A stretch of 64,000 nt of DNA from Phorcus lineatus (GCA_921293015.1 OV121088.1:3596001-3660000); one strand, 5' to 3'; positions 22,258 through 33,663 are shown, counted from the stretch's first letter. Numbers and translations: made by a program. The notes: generated by a model not told the origin, from the sequence alone.

Positions 22258-23107
22258 TCAGTTCCCTATCATGTTTACATGGCATAAACGTTTGTGTTTA
22301 CGATGTTTAGATTTTTTAATGGCCCACAAACTATGACCAAAAACAAGCTCAAAGGGAATGAACCCTAAACTTTCCTGAACTGACTCCCTGACAACAAACA
22401 ACAACAAATGCACACCCTCATCCCAATCCTTCTCTGTCTCAAAGCAATAACTATTGATCATATTCTTCAAAGTCTCATTAAATCTCTCTAAAGCTCCCTG
22501 CGACTCTGGATGATAAGCACTAGACTTAACCTGTGTAATGCCTAACTGGTACATTGCCTGCTGAAATACATTAGACATAAAATTTGAACCTTGATCAGAC
22601 TGAACAACCTTGGCAACCCAACTAAGGTGAAAAACTTGATCAAAGCCTTGATAATCACAAGAGCAACAATCCTTCTAATAGGGATAGCCTCTGGAAACCT
22701 GTTAGAAACACACATGCTAGTGAGAAGATACTGATTACCAGACTTAGTCTTAGGCAGTGGACCAACACAATCGATGATAACTCTGCTGAAAGGTTCCTCA
22801 AAAGCGGGTATAGGTTTTAAAGGAGCAGGAGGAATTTTCTGATTTGGTTTTCCAACAATTTGGCATACATGACAGGTTTTGCAAAAGTCAGCCACATCTT
22901 TTCTCAAACTAGGCCAAAAGAAATGTGCCAAAATTTTCTCACAAGTTTTGTTTACACCCAAATGACCTGCCATTGGACTTCCATTTGCCAATGAAAGTAC
23001 ATGATTTTGGAATAATTTTAGAACTACAATTTGGTGATGTAATTTTCATTCATCATCCACAGGAATTTCCGGCGACCTTTATTTCCTCATTAAAACACCA
23101 TCCTTGA
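22258..23107 (-). pseudogene. Gypsy integrase, located upstream of RT
   Basis: Fragments in two frames: the zinc-binding N-domain (GHLGVNKTCEKILAHFFWP...FCKTCHVCQ, about 22960-22850), the core with VIIDCVGPLPKTKSGNQYLL (first Asp), a SDQG block near 22595 after a frame change (second Asp), and SSAYHPESQGALERFNETLK (catalytic Glu, about 22510). ESLGFIPFELVFGH and the terminal LCHVN follow. The stretch between FGHSL and CHVN is much shorter than usual, suggesting an internal deletion of the C-terminal domain. Position between protease and RT defines the copia-like gene order. Confidence 0.85.
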
Positions 23108-23517
23108 AGTAATAAGAAACTGGAACCTTACTAGCCTCCTCAAAAGAAACAGTCTTACTAACTAACTTCTGCACCTCAACATCTTCACCCTGAGCACTAA
23201 TAAGCTGCTTTCTAGACAGAATGTGATTACCACCAGACAAACTATCAGACTCAACAAGAATACCTGAAGAGTTACCTCCCTTCGAAGCCTCTTCCTATTG
23301 GAAAGAATGATCCATAAATGTCTCCGACAAATCATAAATGAAATCATCCGGCAAAGAAGTCTTGGAAGAAATGTCCATTGACATTGAACGAGTCACTGCA
23401 CAGGAAGAAAAATACCCGGAAAATCCTCCTCCAACCTATCTGTGCCAACTGAACTCTCTTGACAAACAGTGACAATGGGATCAGCACTAACTTTTCCACC
23501 CATAAGATCATTACCGA

Positions 23518-23895
23518 TCAAAAATCAACACCCGGAACTGGGAGAGAGTCAAGAACACCAACCTTCACCTCACCAGAAATCAGATCAGAAGTCAAATTGA
23601 CAAAATGAAGAGGAGCAAGAGAACTGTCACTTATACCCTGAAGCAAAACATCTGAGTTAGCTGAAGACTCGACAGAAAAAGGCAAAGTATCCTTCAAAAT
23701 CAGAGATTGAAGAGCTCCAGTATCCCTCAAAATAATAATGGGCCTTGGGGTAGAATTATCTCCCATAAGTGTCACAAATCCTTTCGAAGCAAAAGGCAAA
23801 AACTCCTCAGGTACAACAGAATCTGAAATCTTACTCTCAAAAACAATACTCTCCTCAGAAACACCAGAAAAGAAAGGCTTAGGTGTGATAGACAC
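23518..23895 (-). pseudogene. Gypsy aspartic protease region
   Basis: An open stretch of 125 codons with IIILRDTGALQSLILKDTLP, in which DTG is the retropepsin active site, preceded by a short FVTLMGDNS strand-like segment. It lies directly after the zinc knuckle (1-nt frame change at about 23900) and before integrase. It would have cleaved the gag-pol polyprotein. Confidence 0.75.
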
Positions 23896-23919
23896 AAAAG
23901 CATTAGGACTGATTCTTCA

Positions 23920-24860
23920 ACTTGAGTTTGGGACATGCAGAAATCGAATGACCTGGCCTCTTACAATAAGCACAAACAGGATCAGAATCACTGGAAGTCT
24001 TAGGCTAAGATTGAAAATGTGATGGCTTGTCCGAAGAATTTGAACCTTTCTTATCACCTTTTGAACATGCATACCCTGAAGTATTACCCGGGGAAAAACC
24101 TTTAAGGTGAGAAAACTTAGAGTTACCCGGAGACCGAAAAGAGCTCTTGTGAGTCAAAAAGTAATCATCTGCCAACACCGCTGCATCATGTAAAACATCA
24201 ACCTTCTGCTCATCCAAATATGCCTTAAGGTCAGAATTGACACACTGCTAAAAATCCTCCATCAAACCCAACTGCCTCAAACTAGCATAATCTGAACCAC
24301 ACCAACTATCAAACAAAGTCCTCTTATCTCTAGCAAACTCTACACAAGTCTCATTGTCCCTTTTATGAGCATTATGGAATTTCTACTTCTTTTTTCATTG
24401 AAAGATGGGACTAGTCTGGCATGCTGTGTAATGTCAAAAGAGGAAGGGGTTGAGGGAGGAGATGAAGCTTCAAGCTTTTTAAGTTCAATTTCTTTCTCAA
24501 TTTCCATTCTTTTTAACTGAATTTCTCTTTCTCTTTCTTTAGCCTTTTCCTCAAATTCCAATCTTTTAATTCAATTTCTTTTTGTGTTTGAATTTCGAGT
24601 TTCTTTAATTCAAAATTGTCCAAATGTTCCTCTTTAACCATGTCCAAAACATCAGGGCCAAAAACTCCCTCATCAATAAAATGATTTAACACAATTTTCG
24701 GTATTTGAAATTTCCTCATAGCTGGTTTAGCCTCAAGTTCATAAAATTTTGAAATCGGAAGCAACTGTGATTTTCGCAAGGCACCGACTGCATCAGGGGT
24801 AGGGGACTTAAGAAAATCCTCAAGTTTAAACGGCATTTGCTGGTTTAACAACTAACTTTC
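23920..24860 (-). pseudogene. Gypsy gag, frameshifted, with CCHC zinc knuckle
   Basis: Starts at MLNQQMPFKLEDFLKSPTP (24851) and includes ALRKSQLLPISKFYELEA, a lysine/glutamate-rich coiled stretch (frames shift near 24540), and HDAAVLADDYFLTHKSSF (about 24190-24135). After an in-frame stop at 24005-24007 the same frame continues to the zinc knuckle VCAYCKRPGHSISACP (about 23976-23930; C-X2-C-X4-H-X4-C). Gag forms the particle and the knuckle binds element RNA. Further damage around 24240-24340 interrupts the central part. Confidence 0.75.
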
Positions 24861-24906
24861 AAAATTAAGTATTTTTTTTTAAAGTCTGAAATGCCAAATG
24901 AATTCG

Positions 24907-24924
24907 ATCCCGGACGAGCCCCCA
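24907..24924 (-). promoter_or_regulatory. Primer-binding site, proline tRNA type
   Basis: The minus strand reads TGGGGGCTCGTCCGGGAT, 4 nt after the 5' LTR end. This is the classical 18-nt complement to the 3' end of tRNA-Pro used by many animal retroelements. Confidence 0.85.
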
Positions 24925-25299
24925 ATTTTGTTATGAATGAATTTGGAATAGTAAAATGTCCCCAGTCAAACCAGCAAAATATAACAAGGCAATTGTATAT
25001 TAATTACAATTTAATCAATCAAGTAATAAACAAAGTGTTTAAGGTTACAATATTAAGCTAACACAAGCTATAATACAATATCAAATGAGTCACACTAATT
25101 ATCTAAATAAATATATTCACCAGTCCTTATGAATCACACAGTTGATGAATGTAGAAAAACAGTCAGTGGGTCTTGATAGGAGATAGATAAATCCGGCTTG
25201 TGAAGGTATCCAAAAACAGTAGCACAGCAGATGATCGCAAAGTTGATTGTAAGAAGCAAGATGAGTAAGAGTTCTATTGCCAGCCTATATATATATATA

Positions 25300-26800
25300 G
25301 ACTCTTCGAAAAAAGAACCTTGACATTCATGCAAAATTGATTTTTTCGAAACGGGTCAATTTTTTTCATGATACATGCCTGTAATTTTAAGAAAGGCTTG
25401 CTCAAAAGTGTAAATTTACCAAAAACAATGGCCCAAAAAGTTCATGAACGAAAACGAGCGATTCGTCCAAATGCATTTTCTGCCAAAGCACGTGCAGCAT
25501 GGGATCATGAAGGTTTACATGCAGACACGTCTGCTTTAGGGGTATAAAAAGCAATATCAGCCGCTGTTCATTCAGACTACACAACATCGGTACAGCGACC
25601 TGAAGAATGCCAAGACTGAACAGAGCGCAACGCAACAACGCTATTGGCAGACTGCAATCAGGAGCGACGCAGGGAGATGTTGCAACACACTTTGGCGTGT
25701 CCAGACAGACAATCTCTTCATTGTTGACCCGTTTCAACCCCCGAAACAGCGTTGATGATAGGCCAAGGTCAGGCAGACCAAGGGTGACTACTCGGGTCCA
25801 AGATCGGTACATCCGACTGCTCAACCTTCGGGAACGCACCAGGACAGCAAGGTCAACAACAACACAGTAACAGGCCTGTGTCAAATTTTCGACCAAACGG
25901 TACGCAACAGGCTCAGACAGGCTGGACTTTTTCCACGACGACTGGTTCGACGTGCCCTTTTAACGCAACGTCATCTGGCAGAACGTCTCCAGTTGTGTCA
26001 ACAGAGGATGAGATGGGCATGTGCAAGGTGGAGAACCGTTCTCTTCACTGATGAGTCCCGTTTTCTGCTTCGACGAAGTCATGGACGAGCACGTGTATAC
26101 GTCATGGAGAACGTTATGCTGCCAACTGTGTTCAGGCGGTTGTCCCATTTGGAGGTGGGAGCATCATGGTGTGGGCCGGGATTCGTCACGGTGTTAGGAC
26201 ACCATTTGTGCATGTGGTGGGTAACCTCACAGGAGTACGGTATAGGGACTTGATCCTACAGCCTTACGTTATTCCTCACATCAACGTCCATGGTGGTCTC
26301 TTTCAGCAGGACATTGCTCGACCACATGTTGCACGTGTTTGTCAAGACTTTTTTGCAGCGTAACAATGTCCAGACATTGCCATGGCCAGCCAGGTCACCA
26401 GATTTGTCACCAATTGAGCATCTCTGGGACGAACTGGATCGACGCGTGCGCAGTAGGAATCCACCACCCCAAACACTTCCAGGACATCTTGCAGCACTTC
26501 AGCACGAATGGCAGAACATTCCACAGGCTGTGATTGACAACTTGATTGCATTCATGGGTCGTCGGTGCCAAACAATAATCAATGCAATGGTGGCCATACC
26601 CGATACTGACATTTGTGCACCCCTGTGATGTTGAAACACTTGTGCACCTGTGCATTTCAAGATCATGCTTATTCTGAATGAAACTTACTGAACAGAGATC
26701 TTCAAACAGCGTTTAAGTTTTCATTTCAATGTTTAACTTGCATCTGTGGTCTTTATATTGAACTTTGAAAGTCAGTGTCAAGTTTCTTTTTTTGAAGAGG
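25300..26800 (+). mobile_element. Tc1/mariner-type transposon inserted in the gypsy LTR
   Basis: The ends are imperfect inverted repeats of about 26 bp: GACTCTTCGAAAAAAGAACC at 25300, and the reverse complement of the right end reads CCTCTTCAAAAAAAGAAAC. TA flanks both sides (25298-25299 and 26801-26802). The single transposase gene is on the plus strand. Because the gypsy LTR is interrupted, the Tc1 inserted after the gypsy element. Confidence 0.85.
25607..26628 (+). pseudogene. Tc1-like transposase, frameshifted
   Basis: The start is at MPRLNRAQRNNAIGRLQSGA (25607). An N-terminal helix-turn-helix (GDVATHFGVSRQTISSLLTRF) and a GRPR-like motif (RPRSGRPRVTT) are seen. Then, across frame changes near 25868, 26130 and 26360, come VLFTDESRFLL (first Asp), GGGSIMVWAGI, GLFQQDIARPHVA (second Asp, with Ile where Asn is usual) and LPWPARSPDLSPIEHLWDEL (Glu, DD34E spacing style). 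It ends ICAPL stop at 26628. It would bind the terminal repeats and move the element by cut and paste into TA; it is inactive. Confidence 0.85.
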
Positions 26801-27302
26801 TAATATAGGTTAGATACTTTCCCGAATGTTCTTTAAAGTTCCATGACAAACTCCAATCAGAAGTGTCCAACTCAAGCACTCAAGAAATAGATAGAACATT
26901 CTAGAATAGATTATTCTAGACACTGCCAGCTAAGACTATCAAAACTAGTGAAAGTGTGACCCACTAAACAATACAACAATGTTGTACAATGTTAAACTTA
27001 TAAACAATCACACACTCATAACAAAGGGAGTTGTTGTTTTAAAAAGGCAGTATTCAATGACCTGTTGCTTGCAAACGATAATGTCTTTTGACACATAAAT
27101 ATTTTCTTTTTCACATCTTATATACTTTCTCAAAAATGAAAATAACAATCTGGGTTTGTTAGATAGTTTTATTCTGTCAAAAGGCCACAGGCCCACAGGA
27201 CATAACATGTCAAAAGCGAAAAACACAAATGTTTTACAAGAAACATCAAATGAACAATTGTCCCAAATTTAGTGAATATATATTATGTACATTTTTTACA
27301 AA

Positions 27303-30300
27303 TTATTTATGTAAAGTAGCATAAAGTTTAAAAGCAATGTAGATATATTTACATAGATTAAAAAGTGTAGATTGACATTTTGAGTTCATTAAATTTATGA
27401 ACAATTCCCTTGAAGGGTTTACATAATAATTACATTTGATATATTTTTTACGTAAATCTTTAAATGCAGAACATACCAATAAAAAGTGAAATTCATTCTC
27501 AACATTATCTAATCCGTAACGTGAACAGTAAGTACATAATCTACATTCAATATCAACGTCTACGTTCTACGTCCTAACTCTATCATTAAATCATGATTTC
27601 CACATCTAAAACGACTTAAGGCTTGCCGATATAGTTGCTCTTGTATATTAATAAGATATGACTCCACATTTAATAGTGATTTAAAGATGAGGTATGAGCC
27701 AAGACGTGAATTTTCAGTAATATTTGAGCGCCACTGTTGCATGTCGATATCCTTGATACGTTGTTTGACTTCTGATAAGAAATGTTCACGGTTTCCAAGA
27801 TCTTGATTTATCCATACGACTCCAAATCCCAGTTTATATAAAATGTCCTTTAGAAAAGATACCCAAGAAGTGCGGTTAGAAATATCAAGATTTTATAGCA
27901 TGTAATAAGTCTGTTTTGGTAATCTTCTATTGTCCATGGTTATTAACTTGGTCCAGTATGTGATACACTTCATAATTTGCGTTGTATATATAGAATGTCT
28001 TCCACAATCTCCAAGAACAGCGGCGTTACATGCAGAATTTGATAATTTTAAAATCCTCTTGAAGTATTTTGTTTGGATTGATTCAACTGATTTATAAGTC
28101 TGGTACCCCCAGATTTCCGATCCATAAGTTAAGATAGGCACCACAATACTGTCAAAGAGTCGAGCTGCTGTAATTATAGGGAGGCCTCCACATAACGAAT
28201 TAAGATTATAAATCAAAGAACATGCTTTTTCGGCCTGCTGTGCCAGTGTTGAAGTAGCTTTTGTCCAAACAGCTTTTGGTGTAAAAATCAGTCCTAAATA
28301 TTTATAATGTGACACTACTTTTATCTCGGTTCGTTTGAAATACCATTTTTCATAGTGTCGAAGATATCCTCCATTTCTAAATACAACGATCTGTGATTTG
28401 TTAATGTTCAAGGATAGTCCCCATCTGTCGCAAAAGTCACTTAAAAGGTTTATCTGTTGTTGTAGTCTACCCGCACTGTCTGCTGAGCTCGTGACGTCAT
28501 CGGCGTACAGTAAGGAACAAATATTAGGCGCATCTTCCGATATAAAAATCCCCCTGCATTTTGAATCTTACATCTCTGTAACAAGTTCGTTTATAAAAAG
28601 TGAAAAAAGTAGAGGGCTCAACATACAGCCCTGGCGTGTTCCCGTGTGGCATGTGAAGAGGTCCCTGAGTCCATGTTAAGTTTTAACACAGGATTTTAGC
28701 TTCGCGTACATGTCTCTTAGAACATTCAGAACTCGTCCATGGATCCCATAATTCATCAGTCTATACCATAGGTGATCATGATTTACACAGTCAAATGCTT
28801 TTGAAAAGTCAATGAAAAAACAATAAAAACGTCCTCCAGATTTGGAAAGATACTTCCTTATCATTCCATGAAGTATAAAAATGTTATCGACAGTGTTATA
28901 CCCTTTTCTGAATCCGGTTTGATTTTCGTATATAATCTCATTTTCTTGAGTCCAAGCTTGCAAACGTACATTTAAAATTTTTGTGAAAACTTTCCCAATC
29001 ACCGATAATAATGAAATACCTCGATAATTCTGTACATCACTTGTAGATCCTTTCTTGTGAAGTGGATATATGATAGCTTTACCCCATTCCAAGGGAAAAT
29101 ATCCATTATTTAAAAGTTTATTAAAAAGTTTAACAAAAACCGGGGCGATTTCACTTTTGGATTGTTGTAGTAATTCGGCTGTAATTCCATCTGGTCTGGT
29201 GACTTCTTACGTTTAGAATCGTCAATACTCTTCGATACTTCTGACAGGGTTATAGGTGCATTAAACGTTTCATTCCCAGTGTTGGTAATACAATCATCGC
29301 AGGCATTATCGTGTGTATCAATGTACTCCTTGACTGTTTCATGTAACGTTGTAGCGTTTTCAGTAGAGTTCAAAAGATTTTGAAAGTGGTCAATCCATTT
29401 CTCTGTAGTTATTGAGTTTGTAGTCTTACATTTCCGAAGTTTCTTTAGCTCTATCCATAAGTTGTCTGTGTCATTCTTTATACTATTCCAATTCAGTTTG
29501 ATATCATTTTCATGTTGTTTCTGTTTACTGATGCATACTGATTTGAACAGCGATTTTGACTTTTTATAAAACTGTAAATCTTCATCTGTTTTAGTCTGTC
29601 GAAACCTATCGAGTGCATAGTATTTATCTCCCTTGGCGGTCTGACAGTCACTATCCCACCAGGCTGGCTGTGTGTCGTCTGCTCGCGTGGAAGCCCCGAC
29701 TCGTTTCTTCATACACTCCGCGGCACGGCTGTACAAGCTGCATATCATGTCTACTGACGTATCAATATTTGTATCAATTTCATACAATATATCTATAATC
29801 ATATTCGTAGAAACATCATCAGTCATGAGTTGTGTGAATGTGCTCTGATATCGATCCTCCCACTGAAACTTGTAGTATGGACTCACACACGAGTCGCCGT
29901 CACAAGCACTACCTTTGTACGACATGTTAAACATAGACACAATAGGGAAGTGATCTGATTCGTCAAGATTACTAACTCTGAAATCTGAAACAAAATCAAA
30001 AAGTTGTGAACTAACTAAAGTGTAATCAACAACACTACGACCATTGTTTGAAACGCATGTAAAATGTCCGTCTTCATCACCAGCTACTCTGCCGTTAACA
30101 ATATGTAAACAGTGAGTTCGACAGATATCAAGCAAACGTCTACCGAAGTTATTCACATCGTTATCACAGTTTTTACGTGGATATTGGAAGTCATCACTGT
30201 CATACCAGTCTCCTCCAGGAATATAGTCTGAATCATCATTGGCTATGAAGTCATCCAGTGTTCTAGTTCTACAGTTGAAATCTCCAGTCAAGATGATTTC

Positions 30301-30723
30301 GGCATCATAAGAACATTTAATATCATATAAACAATCTTCTAGTACTTCCAAACTGTCCTTCTGTTTGTTCATATAATATTGTGAGTTTTCTGGTGAAATA
30401 TACAATACACAAACCACAATATCTTTATGAGTGTTAAAAATATCCTTATCAATCAGTAAATAAACACTCTCTGATACATGTGAATATATCCTCCTTGTGT
30501 GTGCAAACAATGAGTTCTCAATATATACACATATACCACCATGTTTGTTCTTGTCTCTCAGTGAAGTTTGTAGTGTGTGAGTTGAAGAGAGTAAGTCACT
30601 ACAGTTGTCATTTGTATATATCCATGTCTCACACAAACCCACAATAGCATACTGTGATAGCATCTCATGTAAACTTTTATTAGATAAATGTCTTTTGAGT
30701 GATTGACAGTTCCATGTGAACAA
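27303..30723 (-). pseudogene. LINE ORF2: APE endonuclease and reverse transcriptase, few breaks
   Basis: The first 537 codons are open (30723-29110): MFTWNCQSL (Asn), GLCETWIY (Glu), LTGDFNCRTRTLD, SVVDYTLVSSQ, LDESDHFPIV, then a linker. One frame change near 29190 leads to the RT (29150-28676: EWGKAIIYPLHKKGS, NYRGISLLSVIGKVF, GFRKGYNTVDN, FFIDFSKAFDCVNH). Further breaks near 28675 and 28560 precede the active site LLYADDVTSS (about 28500). Then come FCDRWGLSLNINKSQIVVF (28410 region), LTYGSEIWGY, and a C-terminal zinc knuckle LCTYCSRYGLDNVENEFHFLLVC (about 27540-27470), with a stop at 27303-27305. Catalytic residues are retained, so only a handful of small mutations disable it. Confidence 0.85.
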
Positions 30724-30799
30724 ACTGAGAGGTTTTGGTTGTAAAGGTCTGGTACAGTCATTGTCTATGTGTTTGTTTACACTATGGCCCTGGCCAATG

Positions 30800-31575
30800 T
30801 GTTATTTACATACACACAGTTTGTTGTTAGTGCTATCCAACTCAAATGTTTTTCTATCAATCACAAGCTTGTCAAATCTCAGAAAAGCTTCTTTTCCATC
30901 CTTCCTTGCCTGTATCATGTGGGGGATGAGGTTCTTCCTCTTCTGTCTGACTGGGAAGCTGAAATCTTCACTGATCTTTATACTGCTCTTTTTCAGTTTT
31001 TCTCTAGCACAGCTCAGTATCACAGACTTAGTTTTGCTTCTAGTCAGCTTAACAAGAACTGGCCTTGCTTTCCCACCTTATATCTTCTTCCCCACTCTGT
31101 GGGCCCTCTCAATCCCTACTTCTGCATCATCATCAGCCCCATTCATTTCCAACTTCTCTGTTAAAATGACTCTAACTGCTTCTTCACATTCACCCCAAGT
31201 TTCCTTTTCTCCCACAGTTTTCTCAGGAATCCCATAAAACACTAAATTATCTCTTCTTGATCTGTTTTCAAGATCATCAGTTTTTCTTTCAATATCACTT
31301 GTTTTTCTGTCTAGGGCCTGAGTAAGTGAATTAATTTGATCCTTTAACTCTTTTACTTCACCCTGGAGAGTTTTAACAATATCAGTGAGTTCCTTTACAG
31401 TAGGCCCAGGGTTAGTTTCCACATCACCCCCTAATGTTATAGTCATCATGGCCAACACGAGTAGTGTCGCTACTGACAGGGACACACATAATGTCTTCAT
31501 TCTGAATTTAACTTGCGGTTTCCGAGGGTGAAAAGTGCCGATTTTACATCTCCATGTGCTTATGTCAACACCCAT
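30800..31575 (-). pseudogene. LINE ORF1 with N-terminal leader and 2A-like motif
   Basis: The first frame (31575-31078, 165 codons) starts MGVDISTWRCKIGTFHPRK, continues into a hydrophobic signal-like segment (about residues 28-48, LCVSLSVATLLVLAMM), then GGDVETNPGP (residues 49-58). After that come a coiled coil (about 60-105) and RSRRDNLVFYGIPEK, a typical ORF1 RNA-binding block, ending IERAHRVGKKI. A frameshift near 31078 leads to SCAREKLKKSSIKISEDF...LIPHMIQARKDGK in the next frame (31023-30802), the usual C-terminal domain. The 2A sequence would release a short leader from the ORF1 protein by ribosome skipping. The frameshift makes this copy defective. Confidence 0.75.
31402..31428 (-). 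promoter_or_regulatory. 2A-like ribosome-skipping motif (GDVETNPGP)
   Basis: Nine codons match the canonical D-V/I-E-x-N-P-G-P consensus in full. Skipping would occur between the last Gly and Pro (codons 57/58). A hydrophobic stretch directly precedes it. Confidence 0.8.
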
Positions 31576-31600
31576 ACCTGACTTTTTGGTGTGCGATGTA

Positions 31601-31830
31601 CTTTACATGTACTTTGAGGAAAAAAAACTTTCACTCGTTGTTTACTTCATGTACCTTCCAAAGGGACGTTACTCTCCAGTGTCTCAATGTGGGTTTTAGA
31701 GTAATAGTAACGGAACCAAAATCGAAAAATCATTAAGTTAAAGTTTTATTGTTTATGTCTAATTATGTCCTTAAATTTAAATATGAACATTTTTATGATA
31801 ATGACCTGAAGTCGATTTGTTAAAGTTATG
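31601..31830. other. LINE 5' flank
   Basis: Probable 5' untranslated sequence of the LINE and its junction with the duplicated host segment; the precise boundary is not visible. Confidence 0.3.
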
Positions 31831-31892
31831 AAGTTCAATTTAGAAATGGTTTCCGCTGCTTTAGATAAAGACAAGTATGTGATCTTTTGCAG

Positions 31893-31943
31893 TGTTATTA
31901 TAGCTTTCTCATGAGTTATCCAAGTCGCACTTACGTACTGCTG
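31893..31943 (+). CDS. Putative 51-nt exon, copy 2
   Basis: Acceptor GATCTTTTGCAG, donor GTAAGAAGG. It reads CYYSFLMSYPSRTYVLL in phase 0. Same length as copy 1 (18479-18529), with mostly conservative or synonymous differences in the first ten codons. Confidence 0.55.
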
Positions 31944-32405
31944 GTAAGAAGGAGAAGACCTTTAAAGATGTGCACCGTCAGAATAGCAAAATGTGAACAT
32001 TTTAAACAATAGTTCTTTAGACTTTAGTCTTGAAAACCTAAAAACTTAGAACTATATTCAAAAGTGATAAGTCATCAGAAACAAAACATGGAAGAAAACT
32101 TTAGCTCTCTTTGTTTTCTCTTCACTTAAAAAAACGCCTGAGGACATAGAGAAGCGTTGACTCAACCAACTAAAGAGTTTGTTGATGAGCTACATGCTTT
32201 TTTCTTAAGCTTATCTTGAATTCTTAACCAGATAAAATTTGAAAGGAAGAATCTGACAAATAAATGTAAGAACGATGTACTTAAACTAAGAAAACTCAAA
32301 AAAAGCAAGAACAAAACATTGTCAGAGCTATTTGCTTTAATTGTTGAAATTACTTGTGATGTCATAGTCCCGATGTCGGTTTATGACGGATATTTATCCT
32401 TACAG

Positions 32406-32420
32406 GTGTTTTTAGTCAGA
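32406..32420 (+). CDS. Candidate 15-nt microexon, copy 2
   Basis: Acceptor TTATCCTTACAG followed by 15 nt (VFLVR) and a weak GTGATG donor. Counterpart of 18321-18338 and 18777-18803. Very tentative. Confidence 0.2.
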
Positions 32421-32617
32421 GTGATGTATGCATCTGTGATTGGGAATCTTGATTATCATGAACGTATATATGCACTATCTACGATATGTATATAAGGGAT
32501 CAGATAGAGTAAGGAAAACGTATATAGATATACAAATTAGGTAAGAGCATGAGGCATGATTTAGGATTTTTAAAAATCAACCAGTATTAACCACAGTGGT
32601 TGTTTTGGCTCCCTCAG

Positions 32618-32723
32618 CTGATAACCCTACACGATAGCGGGAGGCCCTCTCGTCCTGGATCATCAAGTACCACTCCCTGCCCAGGCGCTCACAGTGAACC
32701 ATATCAACGTGATGGATTAGAGA
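32618..32723 (+). CDS. Putative 106-nt exon, copy 2
   Basis: Acceptor TGGCTCCCTCAG, 106 nt open in phase 0 and ending in phase 1, donor GTAAGTAG. It encodes LITLHDSGRPSRPGSSSTTP and ends PYQRDGLE. It is homologous to the exons at 19019 and 35754, with the same phase. The last base joins the 47-nt exon to give Ser instead of Gly. Confidence 0.6.
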
Positions 32724-33544
32724 GTAAGTAGTAAGTTAATAAAGCTACTAGAGCCACAAGGGTTCGATCTTGATTTCAGTTTTACAATCTTGAATTACAA
32801 AATAGTCTTATGAGAAATATTACCGTTTCTTATTGAACCATTTCTCATTTACACCACCAATTTGAAATTAGTTGAAATTTCATTTTTTCCTCTCAGCATC
32901 CTCTGTTTACACTGGTTAGCCATGGCTTATAAAATAATTTGGGAAATGTGTAAACCATTTCTTTATGTAATCAAACATTCCAAAATCAGTATAAGAGTCA
33001 AAAGTCAAATAGCATCAAGCAAAATAAGGATAAAAATCCCTTTCTTTTACAGTAGTTCGGAAAATACGGATATACAATAGAAAACAGAAAGAGATACTAT
33101 GAAGAAAGGAAATCTGGAATATTATGTGTAAACAAGAAATAAATGATATACAAACAGCCACATTAATGTTAATGTTATGGCCTTGTTAATATACTTAAAA
33201 GTAAACTGAGTTCGACCATGTGCTATTTTTCCAAAATAAAGACTATTTTTGATAGTCGGACAATAATACATTCACGTGAGAGTCAAAGATATTGGTTGAT
33301 TTGGAAAAGTGGGCGGAATGCGCAGAAATTGAGCGGAAGGCGCAAGGATTGTACTAAAACGAACTGTATACTTGATGATAAAGATTAAATCATTGTTCAT
33401 TGTAATTGCTAAATAAGCAAGGTGAAGCTACATGTCGTTATTGTGAAAGTCAACTAAAATAATCACATAAAGTGTTAAACTTTTCCCCATACACTACAAC
33501 CTCTTTTCATTCAGCAAATGAAATTGTTAAAATTCAAATTTCAG

Positions 33545-33591
33545 GTGCTGATGACATGAGGCAAATGGACGATGAAAATTTTTCAGGAAAA
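33545..33591 (+). CDS. Putative 47-nt acidic exon, copy 2
   Basis: Acceptor CAAATTTCAG, 47 nt, donor GTAAGTTT. It reads ADDMRQMDDENFSGK after completion of the split codon. Exactly the length of copy 1 at 19507-19553. Confidence 0.6.
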
Positions 33592-33663
33592 GTAAGTTTC
33601 ATCAATTAAGCTGTTTCGTTTCAGGAACTTGTAATATGAGCACAGTAATTTTCATGTTGTATA

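Larger units (their letters stand above)
20422..27023 (-). mobile_element. Ty3/gypsy LTR retrotransposon with integrase before RT (Gmr1-like order)
   Basis: A complete element on the minus strand: LTRs at 20422-20674 and 24929-27023, flanked by a 4-bp direct repeat AAGG (20418-20421 and 27024-27027), a polypurine tract next to the 3' LTR and a primer-binding site next to the 5' LTR. Going 5' to 3' on the minus strand the domains are gag (with CCHC knuckle), protease (DTG), integrase, reverse transcriptase (YMDD), RNase H. Integrase upstream of RT is the Ty1/copia-type order, but RT, RNase H and integrase are clearly Ty3/gypsy. That combination is known for the Gmr1-like group of animal gypsy elements. 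Multiple frameshifts make it non-functional. Confidence 0.88.
24929..27023 (-). repeat. 5' LTR of gypsy element, split by a Tc1 insertion
   Basis: The outer parts are 24929-25299 and 26801-27023 (about 590 bp without the insertion). The ends TGTTATGAATG...CATAACA match the other LTR. The Tc1 element sits in a TATATA run. Confidence 0.88.
27165..31600 (-). mobile_element. Near full-length LINE with a 2A-bearing ORF1
   Basis: Minus strand: ORF1 (31575 to about 30800), ORF2 (30723 to 27303) and a 3' UTR ending near 27165 with an AATAAAA signal. Endonuclease and RT are of APE type. The clade is not assigned from sequence alone; relatives in this window are at 2755-4415 and 11936-14340. The ORFs carry only a few frame breaks, so this copy is younger than most LINEs here. 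The 5' end is near 31600-31735; no target duplication was identified. Its 3' side abuts the gypsy target site. Confidence 0.82.

Noticed and set aside
25402..25896. Long minus-strand open frame over the Tc1 element
   Set aside because: It is the antisense of the plus-strand transposase and has no recognisable domain.
30716..31237. 173-codon plus-strand frame over LINE ORF1
   Set aside because: Antisense shadow of the LINE ORF1 coding region; hydrophobic composition follows from the complementary codons.
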